A stretch of 64,000 nt of DNA from Vibrio nitrifigilis (GTDB taxonomy: Bacteria > Pseudomonadota > Gammaproteobacteria > Enterobacterales > Vibrionaceae), in the NCBI RefSeq assembly GCF_015686695.1, contig NZ_JADPMR010000004.1, positions 1,054,001 through 1,118,000 of the forward strand, read 5' to 3'. The stretch's first letter is position 1, and each line of letters opens with the position of its first letter. A program made the translations under genes and the position numbers. The notes beneath the pieces are model-generated. The model did no database searches. It saw only the letters and a list, made by a program, of their open reading frames with translations, and had not been told where the DNA came from. This document shows positions 17,423 to 26,459 of this stretch, in pieces.

Positions 17423-18130
17423 CTAAATGAAGTCAAGACTCAGATGTGTTTTTACACAATCTGTAATCCGATCAATCGCATACTTTCGCGCTGCGAGATG
17501 ATCATGCCGTCGGATCGAACAGGCTCCTACCCACAAAGAAATCAGTTGGGTAGATACTATGGAGTCGAAGATACCGTGTAAGTAAGTACCAAGTACTTGA
17601 TTACATTCGTCTATTACACCATCTTTTTGTGACTTTTCAAGCGTAATTAATGATTGCAAATTCGAACCTTTCGCCGTTTTAGTATTCCTAACATGAATTT
17701 CATAGCCCTGAACTATGGCTTATTTTCCAGCTAAATTCATTATACCTAGCGAATATTTCAGTACTTTTTATGTGGTTAATGCGATTTCTATAGGTAATAG
17801 TCCTAGCTATTGACGACTCTCTTTTTCGTTTTACTCCCTCGTGGATCAAAAATTTAATATCCAAAAACTTGCTCCCCCTCACAAATTTAGGCTACTTCTT
17901 CGCCAAATATGAGATGTATTTCAATCTCTTTATCCCATCTTCGCTCGGGCAAATAAGACGGCTCATCTCATATAGGTTTATGAAGCTATAAAATCGCTCA
18001 CATCCGCATGAGAGAGCCGTTCACTAAAACTCGACAAGCTGCTGCCACTAAAACACTTTTGCCAATATCAGATTTTCTACCCTGCACTATTTCGTTTTTT
18101 ATTTGAGAGACGCACATTTCATTTCTATGC
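17423..18130 (-). pseudogene. cobQ: Decayed cobyric acid synthase (cobQ) with central deletion
   Basis: On the minus strand an N-terminal remnant (about 18000-18090) reads IVQGRKSDIGKSVLVAAACR, matching the CobQ P-loop region VQGTTSDAGKS. In the same frame, after stops, comes a glutaminase-domain remnant: RWDKEIEIHLIFGEEVA, stop, ICEGEQVFGY, stop, IFDPRGSKTKKRVVNS. A frameshift then leads to LGLLPIEIALTT, stop, KVLKYSLGIMNLAGK, stop, AIVQGYEIHV, and finally an open stretch to 17423 containing LGTYLHGIFDS with the catalytic His. The middle of the roughly 480-residue enzyme is missing. The normal product amidates the corrin ring in B12 synthesis; this copy cannot be functional. The intact homologue is likely to have lain next to modA. 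Confidence 0.88.
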
Positions 18131-18441
18131 ATTAAAACAATCCGGAGGGTTATTACTACAGTTATTGACAAAAATATTCTCAATAATCTTATTTTTTATT
18201 GAGTTATTTGGCATCCATCATTGATTTTGTCCTATAAACCACAGGAAAATGAACTAGATTTGATAGAGGCTATGCAAAACGCAAGTCTTTGTATTTTGTA
18301 TCTACTTAATTAACACGTAAGCAGCAACATTATCGCATTTTTATTATTGAGAATAAGATTGGCCTGACTTCTGCATAATAAAATGGAGAACACACTTGAT
18401 AGTGACTCTTATTGTTAATGGTTTTGTGGATGAGGGGAATT
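18131..18441. other. Intergenic region, no gene seen
   Basis: About 310 AT-rich bases between the cobQ remnant and the outer-membrane protein gene. It presumably holds the rightward promoter; I recognise no structured element. Confidence 0.45.
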
Positions 18442-18990
18442 ATGCAATCAGGACGAATGCCCATTATGTTTAAAAAATTAAAGCTAGTTAGTCTATTCGG
18501 TATTGCCTGTGCACTTCCGACCGTCGCGTCGGCCAACAATTTTGATTATAACTTTTTGGAAGTTCGCACGACCGTCGGACCTCAATCTTCTGGAGTGGAA
18601 TTTAGTACTTACTACACTGATAATTCGCATTTTATAGTACGTGGTGATTCCAAATTTAGTAAGGACTGGGATCTAGCCGCGGGGATGGGTTTTAACGGCC
18701 CATTTGGTAATTTCGCGGATATCTTTGGTGAAGCGATGCTTCACCAGATACGCGAAGATGATGAAGATGGCGGTGATGATACGACAGAAGTGGAAATCAG
18801 CGTTGGAACCCGGATTTGGATTTCAGACCAGTTTGAAGGTAGTGTAAGACTGGGCCGACTGGGAACAAGTACCGTATTTATTACTGGTTTACGTTTCCAC
18901 TCAACAGATCAACTCTCCGTTGCTTTAGAAAGCCGTAATGCTGGGATTTGGGGGCCACAAATAGCAATTAGTGTTCGTTTCGGCTTTTAA
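18442..18990 (+). CDS. Small outer-membrane beta-barrel-like protein
   Basis: Not assigned to a named family. An N-terminal export signal ends at PTVASA. The mature part alternates hydrophobic and polar residues in short strands (LEVRTTVG, VEFSTYYTD, EVEISVGTRIWI, VALESRNAG) and ends in a phenylalanine (SVRFGF), the usual last residue of outer-membrane barrels. There is an acidic loop, REDDEDGGDDTTE. I chose ATG 18442 after AGGGG; ATG 18466 at the classical signal-peptide start is an alternative. Monocistronic, ending at the terminator at 19008. Confidence 0.75.
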   Translation: MQSGRMPIMFKKLKLVSLFGIACALPTVASANNFDYNFLEVRTTVGPQSSGVEFSTYYTDNSHFIVRGDSKFSKDWDLAAGMGFNGPFGNFADIFGEAMLHQIREDDEDGGDDTTEVEISVGTRIWISDQFEGSVRLGRLGTSTVFITGLRFHSTDQLSVALESRNAGIWGPQIAISVRFGF

Positions 18991-19007
18991 ACAATCTTAT
19001 TGCTAAC

Positions 19008-19040
19008 AAAAATGCCTCAGTTCAAATCTGAGGCATTTTT
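19008..19040. terminator. Bidirectional terminator
   Basis: Perfect 13-bp stem AAAAATGCCTCAG / CTGAGGCATTTTT with a 7-nt loop. It serves the rightward membrane-protein gene and the leftward luxQ. Confidence 0.92.
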
Positions 19041-19122
19041 ATCTCATGAATACATCAGTCTATCTTCAACGAAGTGCCTTGTCTGAAAACACATACATTC
19101 GCTCTAAAACAGGATCATGAGG

Positions 19123-21687
19123 TTATTTGGCCATATTATGTTGCTGTTTAAAGTGCGTAAGTGCTTTATGTAAGCTTGCTTCTTTAATTGGCTTAACTAA
19201 AACATAAGAAGCACCGGCATTCATAAATGCATCTCGAGTGCTTTCCATCCCATCCGCAGTACAAGCGTAAACCGGGACATCTAATTTCAATTCCTGCTTA
19301 ATCTTAATCGTCGCATCAATACCACCTAAATATGGCAATTGGTTATCCATTAAAATTAAATCGTAGTGATTGGTTTGTACTTTTTCTATCGCCTGTAATC
19401 CATCGGTTACCCAATCAACATTCAAGCCATATTTCTTACAAAAAGCGCGCGCTATAAACGCATTGGTATGGTTATCTTCCACCAACAACACCGTTAACGT
19501 TTCATCAAAAAGGCTATATTGCACATCAGCACTAATATTGGGTGACACACTCGCTTGATTAGCTAATACCTCAAGTGGTATTTCAAAGGTAAATTGAGTC
19601 CCCTGCCCGGGCTGGGAATGGACATCGATTGTTCCCCCCAGCATATCAACCAAGCTTTTTACAATCGCCAGACCTAATCCACTACCGCCATATTCTCGTG
19701 TTGTGGTCGATTCTGCCTGCATAAAGGGGTCGAAGATAATACGTAAGTCTGCCTCACGAATGCCGATCCCCGTATCGGTTACCACCACTTTGATCCGTGA
19801 AGTCGAAGAATTTTTAACCAACTCTAATTCAACGCCTATTTCACCATGGTGGGTAAATTTAATTGCGTTATTCAATAAGTTAAATAGAATCTGATTGATC
19901 CTGACTTGATCGCCATACACCATAACCGATTCATTAAAGTTTGATTGAACGTTAAGATTTAACCCCTTCTCATTACACAGTGGCTGGTAAATACGTGTTA
20001 ATGCCCCTGTCATTTCAGATAAACGGAATTCATTTTTTTGAATTCTGAATTTCCCCTGCTCCAAGCGTGAGAAATCAAGAATATCGTTAAGTACAGCCAG
20101 TAAATGTTCGCCACTGGTACAAAGTACATTAACTTGCTCGATTTGCTCCTGATCGGTCACAGTTCTCTTTAAGAGCTGTGATACCCCCAATATACCGTTA
20201 AGGGGAGTGCGTAACTCATGGCTCATTTTTGCGAGAAAATCGGCCCTCAAACGAGCCGACTCTTCTGCTTCTTTACGAGCAATTCGGCTCTGTTTTTCAG
20301 CCTCAGTAATACTGGTAACATCATGACCTTGGGCTATGATCGATTCGATCTTATCATCGACTTCGATAGGTGAAAGGTTCCAACGGAACATCTTTCCTCC
20401 CAGTTCCGTATTAACGGATTTGATGACAAAACCTTTCGCAGCCTCAAAAATGTTCGGCAATAACTGTTGTTCCAATTGTGAAAACAGCAACGTTTCATCA
20501 TCATACTGGCGAATAAACTGCTTACGCGCCGATGGATTCATTTTAATCAACTGCCCATCAGGCCACCAAAGTATGGTAGGTGAAGCCGTGAAGTTAAACA
20601 GGTCTTCAAACTGTTTCTCTTGCTCTGCCAAGCGCATAAAGGTGTGTTCGAGAGTGCGCCCAAAATGGTCGAATTCGTAAATAGTGGAGCCAGGAAAAGG
20701 ATTTTTACTCCCTTTATCAGCGACTTGATGGGTATAGGTCATTAAGCCATCAATTTCAGACTCAATGCGCCGTTGCAACCACCAGCGAGTAATACCTGCA
20801 ACAATCACCATCGCGACGAGCGCGAAAATCATCCAGAAATAGTAGTTATCACGTAATCTCAGCGCATTCTGGTTATTTTGTACAGAATAAACGGTCAAAT
20901 ACGTCGGGACACCTTCCACTTCTAAAGGCGCACGAGTCACCATATTTCGGTTATAAAGTGTATCGCTTAAGCCCGATTTAATGACATCGGCTTCACGATA
21001 GGGTTCATTACCATTTAAAGTCGAAGTAATGACCTTTTTACCAACCGTCAGCACCAAGTTTTGGGAATTACTGCCATCACGCATCGTCTCAACTAACGCA
21101 TAGTTGTTGTTTAACACAATACCTACATACAGAAAGCCAGCAACTTCACCGGTTTTTTGATTAATTAGAGGTGAGCGTCGTACTAAGAGATAGGTTTTAT
21201 CTAACTGTGATGGCGAAGAGAGTAGATGCCAGTTACTATTAAACGCTACTTTGCGAATGATATTGTCTAACTGCTTTTTCTCCATACCATAGAATTGAGC
21301 ATTACCATCGTCCCAAGCGAGCCCTTGCATCGTGGTAATAAAGCGTATATCTGGTGTGTTAGACAACTCTAACTGATCCACACTCACGAAATATTGGTCT
21401 ATGTTAACTGGATTTTTTGACTCCAACGCCTCAATCAAACTTTGACTCTGTGCACTACTATCCTGATGAATTTGTACACTCGCTAGGCGAAAATTAAATA
21501 AACTCTGAATCAAGTTGGCCGTTTGTCCAGATGTCCGTTTGACCTCTTGTGACATCAAACGACTACTAATTTGATAACTCTGGAATAAGACGCTTAAGGT
21601 AAGTGCTCCCAATACCACAACGATTGCGTAACTAATAAAGTTAGCAATGCGCTTTTTTGGTCTTACCATGCCCGTTCTTATACTCAC
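19123..21687 (-). CDS. luxQ: LuxQ, autoinducer-2 hybrid sensor kinase
   Basis: Hybrid sensor that works with LuxP to sense AI-2 and passes phosphate to LuxU/LuxO. The 854 residues comprise an N-terminal transmembrane helix, a periplasmic domain of about 240 residues, a second helix (YYFWMIFALVAMVIVAGI), and a PAS-like region. HisKA (FLAKMSHELRTPLNGILG), HATPase (GGSGLGLAIVKSLVDMLGG) and a C-terminal receiver with phospho-Asp in LILMDNQLPYLGG follow. The likely start is GTG 21687 with AAGG nine bases ahead; ATG 21669 is an alternative. It lies 15 bp downstream of luxP, the usual operon order. Confidence 0.95.
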   Translation of the reverse strand: MSIRTGMVRPKKRIANFISYAIVVVLGALTLSVLFQSYQISSRLMSQEVKRTSGQTANLIQSLFNFRLASVQIHQDSSAQSQSLIEALESKNPVNIDQYFVSVDQLELSNTPDIRFITTMQGLAWDDGNAQFYGMEKKQLDNIIRKVAFNSNWHLLSSPSQLDKTYLLVRRSPLINQKTGEVAGFLYVGIVLNNNYALVETMRDGSNSQNLVLTVGKKVITSTLNGNEPYREADVIKSGLSDTLYNRNMVTRAPLEVEGVPTYLTVYSVQNNQNALRLRDNYYFWMIFALVAMVIVAGITRWWLQRRIESEIDGLMTYTHQVADKGSKNPFPGSTIYEFDHFGRTLEHTFMRLAEQEKQFEDLFNFTASPTILWWPDGQLIKMNPSARKQFIRQYDDETLLFSQLEQQLLPNIFEAAKGFVIKSVNTELGGKMFRWNLSPIEVDDKIESIIAQGHDVTSITEAEKQSRIARKEAEESARLRADFLAKMSHELRTPLNGILGVSQLLKRTVTDQEQIEQVNVLCTSGEHLLAVLNDILDFSRLEQGKFRIQKNEFRLSEMTGALTRIYQPLCNEKGLNLNVQSNFNESVMVYGDQVRINQILFNLLNNAIKFTHHGEIGVELELVKNSSTSRIKVVVTDTGIGIREADLRIIFDPFMQAESTTTREYGGSGLGLAIVKSLVDMLGGTIDVHSQPGQGTQFTFEIPLEVLANQASVSPNISADVQYSLFDETLTVLLVEDNHTNAFIARAFCKKYGLNVDWVTDGLQAIEKVQTNHYDLILMDNQLPYLGGIDATIKIKQELKLDVPVYACTADGMESTRDAFMNAGASYVLVKPIKEASLHKALTHFKQQHNMAK

Positions 21688-21702
21688 TAAAACGACCTTA
21701 TA

Positions 21703-22806
21703 TTATTGATCTGAATAGCGGAATGCCCGCTTTTCAAGACGTTGAATGCGGTCTTGGCTGTCATCTTTTGTCACGACATCAAAATCACCGGAATAAACTG
21801 TTGGAACGACTTTGCCTTCTAAATCCCATTTGATAGCTTCAGCCATGGCAACCCCGGTATCATCATTCATACGCATGACTGTCACGTCTAAATCGCCTTT
21901 ACTTAAGGCATCAAGTTCTGCTGAAACACCGCCCCACCCGTTAAGTAGAATATCTTGACGATGCAACTCTTTAAGCGCTTTCACCGCTCCTAACGCCACA
22001 TCCGTTGAGCAGGCATAAATAAACTTGATATCCGGTGCCTTTTTCACCATATTCAATGTCGCTTTATAACCACTTTCTTCCGTTCCTTTGGTGTAATAAG
22101 AAGACGCTAATTGATAACGGCCTTGCGACTGCATCTCTTCGATAAAGGTATCACCACGGGCAGCACTCACATAACCTTCTGTAAAATACAGCACAGAATA
22201 ACGGCTCCCTGCAGGCTCCTTATGGCGGTAATAATCGACTAGCCGCTCAGTCCCTAGTTCATGATCGAAGCCGACATACATGAATGGTTGTCGTTCATCC
22301 CATGCTTTAATCGGCGTCGTAATGTTTTGCAAAATTAATTTGGTTGTTGAGGCCTGTAATACGTGCTCAACAAACTTACGGTGACGCGCACTGTTAAGCG
22401 TAAAAATCAAATAATCGGAATTATTCTTCAGAGCTTCCATTAAGGATAAACTTTGCTGCCGTGCATTTTCATCTGGACGGGTAAACACCTGATTCAGTTT
22501 ATAACGAATACCCAATTCGTTAAGGCGCATTTCAAACGCCTTAATATTGCGCACCCAATAATCGGAAACCTGTTGCCCAGGAAAAACAACCGAGATAGTG
22601 AGTACTTTCTTTTGGGGGATACTGAGAGCGACCGGCGTTTCACGCACCGTTTCCGATAACTTTTTGGTTAACATTTCTTGAGTGGAATGGGCACTGAGGA
22701 ATTCTCGATAGTGCCAGTACCCTTTCAGTACTTGAGATGCTACGGCTTGAGATGAAATTGCTACTAAAGTACCTAGCAAAAAAGAAATCAATACGCTTTT
22801 TTTCAT
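21703..22806 (-). CDS. luxP: LuxP, periplasmic autoinducer-2 receptor
   Basis: Periplasmic binding protein for AI-2 that forms a complex with LuxQ. It has 367 residues with a signal peptide cleaved after about residue 23. The ligand-pocket segments known from V. harveyi LuxP are conserved: PGQQVSDYWVRN (Gln, Ser and Trp contacts at about 79, 81 and 84), YVGFDHELG, ARGDTFIEEM (Arg contact), CSTDVALGAV, LNGWGGVSAELD (Trp contact) and TVMRMNDDTG (Arg and Asp contacts). This supports binding of the borated AI-2 form. First gene of the luxPQ operon. Confidence 0.96.
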   Translation of the reverse strand: MKKSVLISFLLGTLVAISSQAVASQVLKGYWHYREFLSAHSTQEMLTKKLSETVRETPVALSIPQKKVLTISVVFPGQQVSDYWVRNIKAFEMRLNELGIRYKLNQVFTRPDENARQQSLSLMEALKNNSDYLIFTLNSARHRKFVEHVLQASTTKLILQNITTPIKAWDERQPFMYVGFDHELGTERLVDYYRHKEPAGSRYSVLYFTEGYVSAARGDTFIEEMQSQGRYQLASSYYTKGTEESGYKATLNMVKKAPDIKFIYACSTDVALGAVKALKELHRQDILLNGWGGVSAELDALSKGDLDVTVMRMNDDTGVAMAEAIKWDLEGKVVPTVYSGDFDVVTKDDSQDRIQRLEKRAFRYSDQ

Positions 22807-22942
22807 TCAGCTCTCGTTATAGTGATATCTTTGAGCAGTATTGCCAATATGATCGACGCTGATTAACAAGCGACTTACCCATTGATGTACAAGGGATTCG
22901 GTTAAGTTGGAATTATGAAACATATCACTACTAAATGATAGT

Positions 22943-22970
22943 GCGGAGCACAAAAAACTTTGTCCTCCGC
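22943..22970. terminator. Hairpin downstream of the TraF-like gene, possible terminator
   Basis: Arms GCGGAGCACAAA and TTTGTCCTCCGC form a stem with one internal mismatch. It lies 53 bases past the stop of the leftward gene at 23023. No strong T-run follows, so termination is uncertain. Confidence 0.45.
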
Positions 22971-23022
22971 TATGACTACGCTAGCACTTTCTCTATTAAC
23001 ATTCGGGAACGTTTGCACGTTC

Positions 23023-24171
23023 TCAGAAAGTGAACGCGAGATTGGCCGAAACCCCCATCTGATTTTCTCCAGCGTAAGTGCCTGCCACATCGATACTCAC
23101 CACATCTCCAGGGCTTATTCCGATACCGGCAGTAAATGAATCATCGATATTATTTTTCATATCAATCTCATATCCGGCACGCAGTTGGGCCCAGCCCCAA
23201 GCATCGCCTTCAATCCCGAGACGAAGAAACTGCGTATCATCACCACTGCTTTCATAACGTTTTTGCTTGGTTAGATCCATATCAACCGCTGCGGTAAAGA
23301 ACGGCGTAACATAAGCACCAGAAACCGTGACTTGGGTATTGAGGTGATAAGTATTTTCACCATCGAACGTCTTAATTTTCTGAGCAAAAAGGTCTTTTAC
23401 CGCAATTCCCGCACGATAATTTTCTATTAACCACACCGCCCCAAGGTCTAAGTTAAGTGTCGATTTCTTTTTTTCACTTTCATCATAGTCACTGAGATCA
23501 AAGTCTTCGACAGTCACTGTCTCTTTATACGTGCGTATCTGTTGTATTTTAGGAGAGATCCCCACAGCGACCGTCTGACCCGCAATTGCCAATTTTTTTG
23601 CCAGTGCAATCCCGACTTCCGTATATCCAAATGCGATTAAATTAACTTCAGAATTTTCATAACGAGTTCGAGTTGAGGCTGCATCGGTGCCCGTTTTCGC
23701 TGCCACGTCTGGAGTGGCAATAATTTCAGCATAGCCGCGAGCAAACAGGTTTAATGAAAGTGACTCCATGGGTAGAGCAATAGCGGCACCAAGATTAGCA
23801 TCAACAGTCAAAGGCGAATTCCCATCTAAATCATCAAGATAACCATTCAGGTCATTGATATTGCTTTGTGTGGCACTTTCATCAAAGTCATCAATGGCAT
23901 CTTGAATATCATCGATAGTGCTCAAGCTTTCATCGGTATCACGAGCAGCAACGCTAATACCAGGTAACAAAATTCCGACATCGTCGACATCTTTATAAAC
24001 GGCAGTTAGCGCAGGATTGTAGAATGGAGCGAGAAGATAATCAGCAGTTGTAACACCAGTATTCCCCATCGCATTGCCACGGGCGTCAGCAACCCAAGTT
24101 GCAGAATAGACAGTCGGCACCGATGCCAGTGTTGTGGCTGTTATTACAGCAAGTTTAAGTGAGGTTTTCAT
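23023..24171 (-). CDS. TraF_2-family outer-membrane protein
   Basis: 382-residue exported protein with a signal peptide ending ATVYSA-like (VPTVYSATW). The mature start, WVADARGNAMGNTGVTTADYLLAPFYNPAL, is the hallmark of the chromosomal 'conjugal transfer protein TraF' (TraF_2) family. That family is a FadL-like barrel despite its name. The C-terminus ends in phenylalanine (ANLAFTF), and ISVDVAGTYAGENQMGVSANLAF looks like the last strands. There is no evidence of a conjugation system here. Function unknown; it may be a transport barrel. Confidence 0.82.
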   Translation of the reverse strand: MKTSLKLAVITATTLASVPTVYSATWVADARGNAMGNTGVTTADYLLAPFYNPALTAVYKDVDDVGILLPGISVAARDTDESLSTIDDIQDAIDDFDESATQSNINDLNGYLDDLDGNSPLTVDANLGAAIALPMESLSLNLFARGYAEIIATPDVAAKTGTDAASTRTRYENSEVNLIAFGYTEVGIALAKKLAIAGQTVAVGISPKIQQIRTYKETVTVEDFDLSDYDESEKKKSTLNLDLGAVWLIENYRAGIAVKDLFAQKIKTFDGENTYHLNTQVTVSGAYVTPFFTAAVDMDLTKQKRYESSGDDTQFLRLGIEGDAWGWAQLRAGYEIDMKNNIDDSFTAGIGISPGDVVSIDVAGTYAGENQMGVSANLAFTF

Positions 24172-24256
24172 ATCCTATTAACCTTATTGTCATTGGCTCG
24201 ATATAAGATTAATAGGCTTCCGTCTATTGGTGACAAAAGTTCCGTGACAAGACGTT

Positions 24257-24565
24257 TTACTGTGAATTTGATCTCGTTTTAGTTTCTAAGATCGAGAGCA
24301 ACGCTTCGTTTTTTATTAATTGCTCCTTTTTGGCTTTCGTCAGCTGTTTAATTTTCCACTCTACCTTTAAAGCGTCACTGCGACTTTCGCCCACATAGGC
24401 GTGCCATTCCAAACTCAAAGGGCCTTTACCTTTGAGGGCTTTTGCCCCTATGCCACGGACATGTTGCTGAAAACGGCGCTGAACATCTGTAGTGATACCA
24501 CAATAGAGGGCATTATTACGATTGCGAATGAGATAAACCCACCATCGGCTTTGCGTTTTTTCCAT
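24257..24565 (-). CDS. GIY-YIG nuclease-superfamily protein (YhbQ-like)
   Basis: Small single-domain protein of 102 residues from ATG 24565, which follows GAGG at good spacing. The motif appears as WWVYLIRNRNNALYCGITTDVQRRFQQHVRG, matching the Y-x(n)-YCGIT-R core of the YhbQ/YazA family. Members may act on damaged DNA, but the activity is poorly defined. It lies 50 bp downstream of yceH on the same strand. Confidence 0.88.
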   Translation of the reverse strand: MEKTQSRWWVYLIRNRNNALYCGITTDVQRRFQQHVRGIGAKALKGKGPLSLEWHAYVGESRSDALKVEWKIKQLTKAKKEQLIKNEALLSILETKTRSNSQ

Positions 24566-24614
24566 GAGACGCCTCAAGTGCTGACAGAGGCGACAACCTC
24601 TGTCACACTCATTG

Positions 24615-25280
24615 TTACTGTTCAGCCAGCAACTGTTGTACTTGCGCTTGAAGTTGCGCAACTTGTTCTTTTAGCTCCGCAACCTCTTGTTGCACAAGAC
24701 TAAGTTCATCACTACTGATTGCTGGACTTGACTCACTTGCAACGGACAGCAGCTCTTCGCTGACCTCACCACTGAATAGGTGTTGGTACCGCGCTTCTCG
24801 TTTACCGGGCTCTTTAGCTAGTTTTACAACTAACTGACCACTTTTATGACCATTGGCCATATGCTCTAGCACAGCTTCCACTTGTTTAACATCACTAAAT
24901 TGACACAAGCGGTTGGTCCGTGTGCGTAATTCGCCCGGCGTTTGTGGTCCACGCAGCAGCAAACAACACACAATCCCTCTCTCTTGCTCAGTGAGTTGTA
25001 GGTTACCAAACTCAGTATTACAAAAACGGTGCTGATATTTGCGTGTACGGCTTGAAAATTGGCTTTCATCACTGACTAAACGCAAAGCAATTAAGCTTTC
25101 TACTGTATCCTGAATCTCAGCTTCTGAAGCGGAGATCACAGGATCTCGATTACTTTTCTGATTACATGCTGTCGTTAAGCTATTGAGGCTCAATGGGTAA
25201 TAATCGGGAGTGGTTACTTCTTTTTCGATGAGACAACCAATCACTCTTGCTTGAAGTGGTGTTAACTCGATATTCATCAT
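24615..25280 (-). CDS. yceH: YceH/DUF480 family protein
   Basis: 221 residues of the DUF480 family, which contains two winged-helix-like domains and has no settled function. Typical sequences are present: LTPLQARVIGCLIEKEVTTPDYYPLSLNSL near the start, CNQKSNRDPV, and TEQERGIVCCLLLRGPQTPGELRTRTNRL in the middle. The C-terminus is a coiled coil (VQQEVAELKEQVAQLQAQVQQLL), as in the E. coli protein. A ribosome site AAGGG precedes two adjacent ATGs at 25280 and 25277. Confidence 0.9.
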   Translation of the reverse strand: MMNIELTPLQARVIGCLIEKEVTTPDYYPLSLNSLTTACNQKSNRDPVISASEAEIQDTVESLIALRLVSDESQFSSRTRKYQHRFCNTEFGNLQLTEQERGIVCCLLLRGPQTPGELRTRTNRLCQFSDVKQVEAVLEHMANGHKSGQLVVKLAKEPGKREARYQHLFSGEVSEELLSVASESSPAISSDELSLVQQEVAELKEQVAQLQAQVQQLLAEQ

Positions 25281-25346
25281 TATCCCTTCTGATATTGTCG
25301 AATGGCTTAGCAGCGATGCGCTAGCCCTAATAAAAGTGTTAAGCGC

Positions 25347-25553
25347 CTAATGCTCCTGCGACAGAGGAAACTTAATGATTTTCCCAGTTTCATCGACCAT
25401 GACAATTTTAGAGCGATTCAATTCAATTTCGATCGTTTCTAAACTTTCTCGTTCGGCTTTATAAGCAGAACTTAATTTTGTCTTGGTTTGTGGTTGCTGT
25501 TGTGTCTGTTCTTGATTATTGTGTCTTGAAACAACTATGTCGGAATGGTGCAT
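25347..25553 (-). CDS. Hypothetical small protein (68 aa)
   Basis: Not recognised. The N-terminal half is Gln-rich and probably disordered (NNQEQTQQQPQTKTKLSS). The C-terminal half has a compact segment ETIEIELNRSKIVMVDETGKIIKFPLSQ that could form beta strands. The ribosome site is weak. It lies between yceH and the coiled-coil gene with no competing frame, so it is plausible but not certain. Confidence 0.5.
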   Translation of the reverse strand: MHHSDIVVSRHNNQEQTQQQPQTKTKLSSAYKAERESLETIEIELNRSKIVMVDETGKIIKFPLSQEH

Positions 25554-25742
25554 AATGAAATCATAGCTTCGTCATAAATTGGCTCCATGATATAGCGCAT
25601 TATTAACGAAGTACAACCTACATCACATTCGGCTGTTTAATTATTGGTCAAGTCCTTGTTAGGTTTGATCTAAAAGCTGTTCTGATAGAACACTATGTGA
25701 TTTAATCATTGACAGTAAAAGACATTATAGGAAGAAGGACCT

Positions 25743-26060
25743 ATGAATAGCGTATTTGAAATCGTAAGCCTGGCTCGCCGTAAAAATAAACTAAAACGTG
25801 AACTTTACGACAACGAGAAAAAAGTTCGTGACAACCGTAAACGTGTCGATCTTCTAGAAAACCTGATTGATTACATCAAACCGGACATGACTCAAGAAGA
25901 GCTGTTCGCCATCATTAAAAACATGAAATCAGACTACGAAGATCGTGTTGATGACCACATCATTAAGAGCGCAGAGATTTCTAAAGAACGTCGTGAACTT
26001 AGCCGCCGCATTCGCGAGCTAACAGAACAAGACAAACAAGCAAACCTAGGTAAAAAATAA
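25743..26060 (+). CDS. Coiled-coil hypothetical protein (105 aa)
   Basis: Not assigned. The protein is highly charged and helical (NKLKRELYDNEKKVRDNRKR, RRELSRRIRELTEQDKQ), with a central DMTQEELFAIIKNMKSDYEDRVDDHI segment. It has no signal peptide or membrane helix. A strong ribosome site (GGAAGAAGGA) and a clean terminator immediately afterwards argue that this is a real, well-expressed single gene. Codon use looks like that of highly expressed genes (many CGT and AAC codons). Confidence 0.8.
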   Translation: MNSVFEIVSLARRKNKLKRELYDNEKKVRDNRKRVDLLENLIDYIKPDMTQEELFAIIKNMKSDYEDRVDDHIIKSAEISKERRELSRRIRELTEQDKQANLGKK

Positions 26061-26111
26061 TTCTTGGCTTTGCTAATCAGTTGTTTAACTTTAAATAACT
26101 AGCTCTAAAAC

Positions 26112-26136
26112 AAACCCGCTTCGTGCGGGTTTTTTT
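26112..26136 (+). terminator. Terminator of the coiled-coil gene
   Basis: Stem AAACCCGC / GCGGGTTT with a TTCGT loop followed by a T-run. Confidence 0.92.
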
Positions 26137-26151
26137 CATTTATATATCTGC

Positions 26152-26168
26152 TATACCCAAATGACCTC
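26152..26168. repeat. Isolated terminus of the dispersed repeat
   Basis: TATACCCAAATGACCTC matches the left end of the full-length elements at 5303 and 29628; the rest of the element is absent or unrecognisable. Confidence 0.7.
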
Positions 26169-26269
26169 CCATAGCGCTGAATTCTCATCCAAGAAAATCA
26201 AATAAACGTTTGCGCAATCGATCCCTATCTCGAACAGGGAAATTGTGGCTTTAATCACACTTTTTATGT

Positions 26270-26459
26270 TGGTATAGTCCGCACTCATTAAGGCCATTGA
26301 TGCATTGATTGCTTAAAGCAACTGTCGATGATCAGTGCCATAGCCAGACAGACCATTCGAGGCAGGGAACAGATACCTTGTGGTATCCACCTTAGAATTC
26401 TCATGAAGAGAGGATTGGTCCGATCGTAGTACTTATTCGGACAATTTAAAGGGTCTCAC
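26270..26459 (+). promoter_or_regulatory. Long structured leader upstream of the YgjV-like gene
   Basis: About 180 bases lie between a possible -10 box (TATAGT, 26273-26278) and the start codon. The leader contains GATACC-TTGT-GGTATC (26372-26387) and ATTGGTCCGA / TCGGACAAT (26414-26423 / 26437-26445, one bulged G). The second hairpin ends 14 bases before the ATG, near the AAGGG ribosome site. It does not match the c-di-GMP, manganese or other riboswitch consensus sequences I know. Regulatory function is inferred. Confidence 0.4.

Noticed and set aside
17403..17480. ModE operator upstream of modA
   Set aside because: No TATATA-type dyad with the expected spacing is visible in the bases directly before modA, so I do not call one.
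17700..17882. 60-codon minus-strand frame in the mod/cobQ gap
   Set aside because: It overlaps CobQ-like remnants in a different frame and has no ribosome site or homology; it is a by-product of the decayed gene.
22807..23022. Qrr-type small RNA near luxPQ
   Set aside because: The intergenic bases lack the conserved Qrr core; only a terminator-like hairpin at 22943 is present.
26270..26459. Cyclic di-GMP (GEMM) riboswitch before the YgjV-like gene
   Set aside because: Hairpins are present, but the conserved GEMM core sequences and tetraloop-receptor pattern are not.
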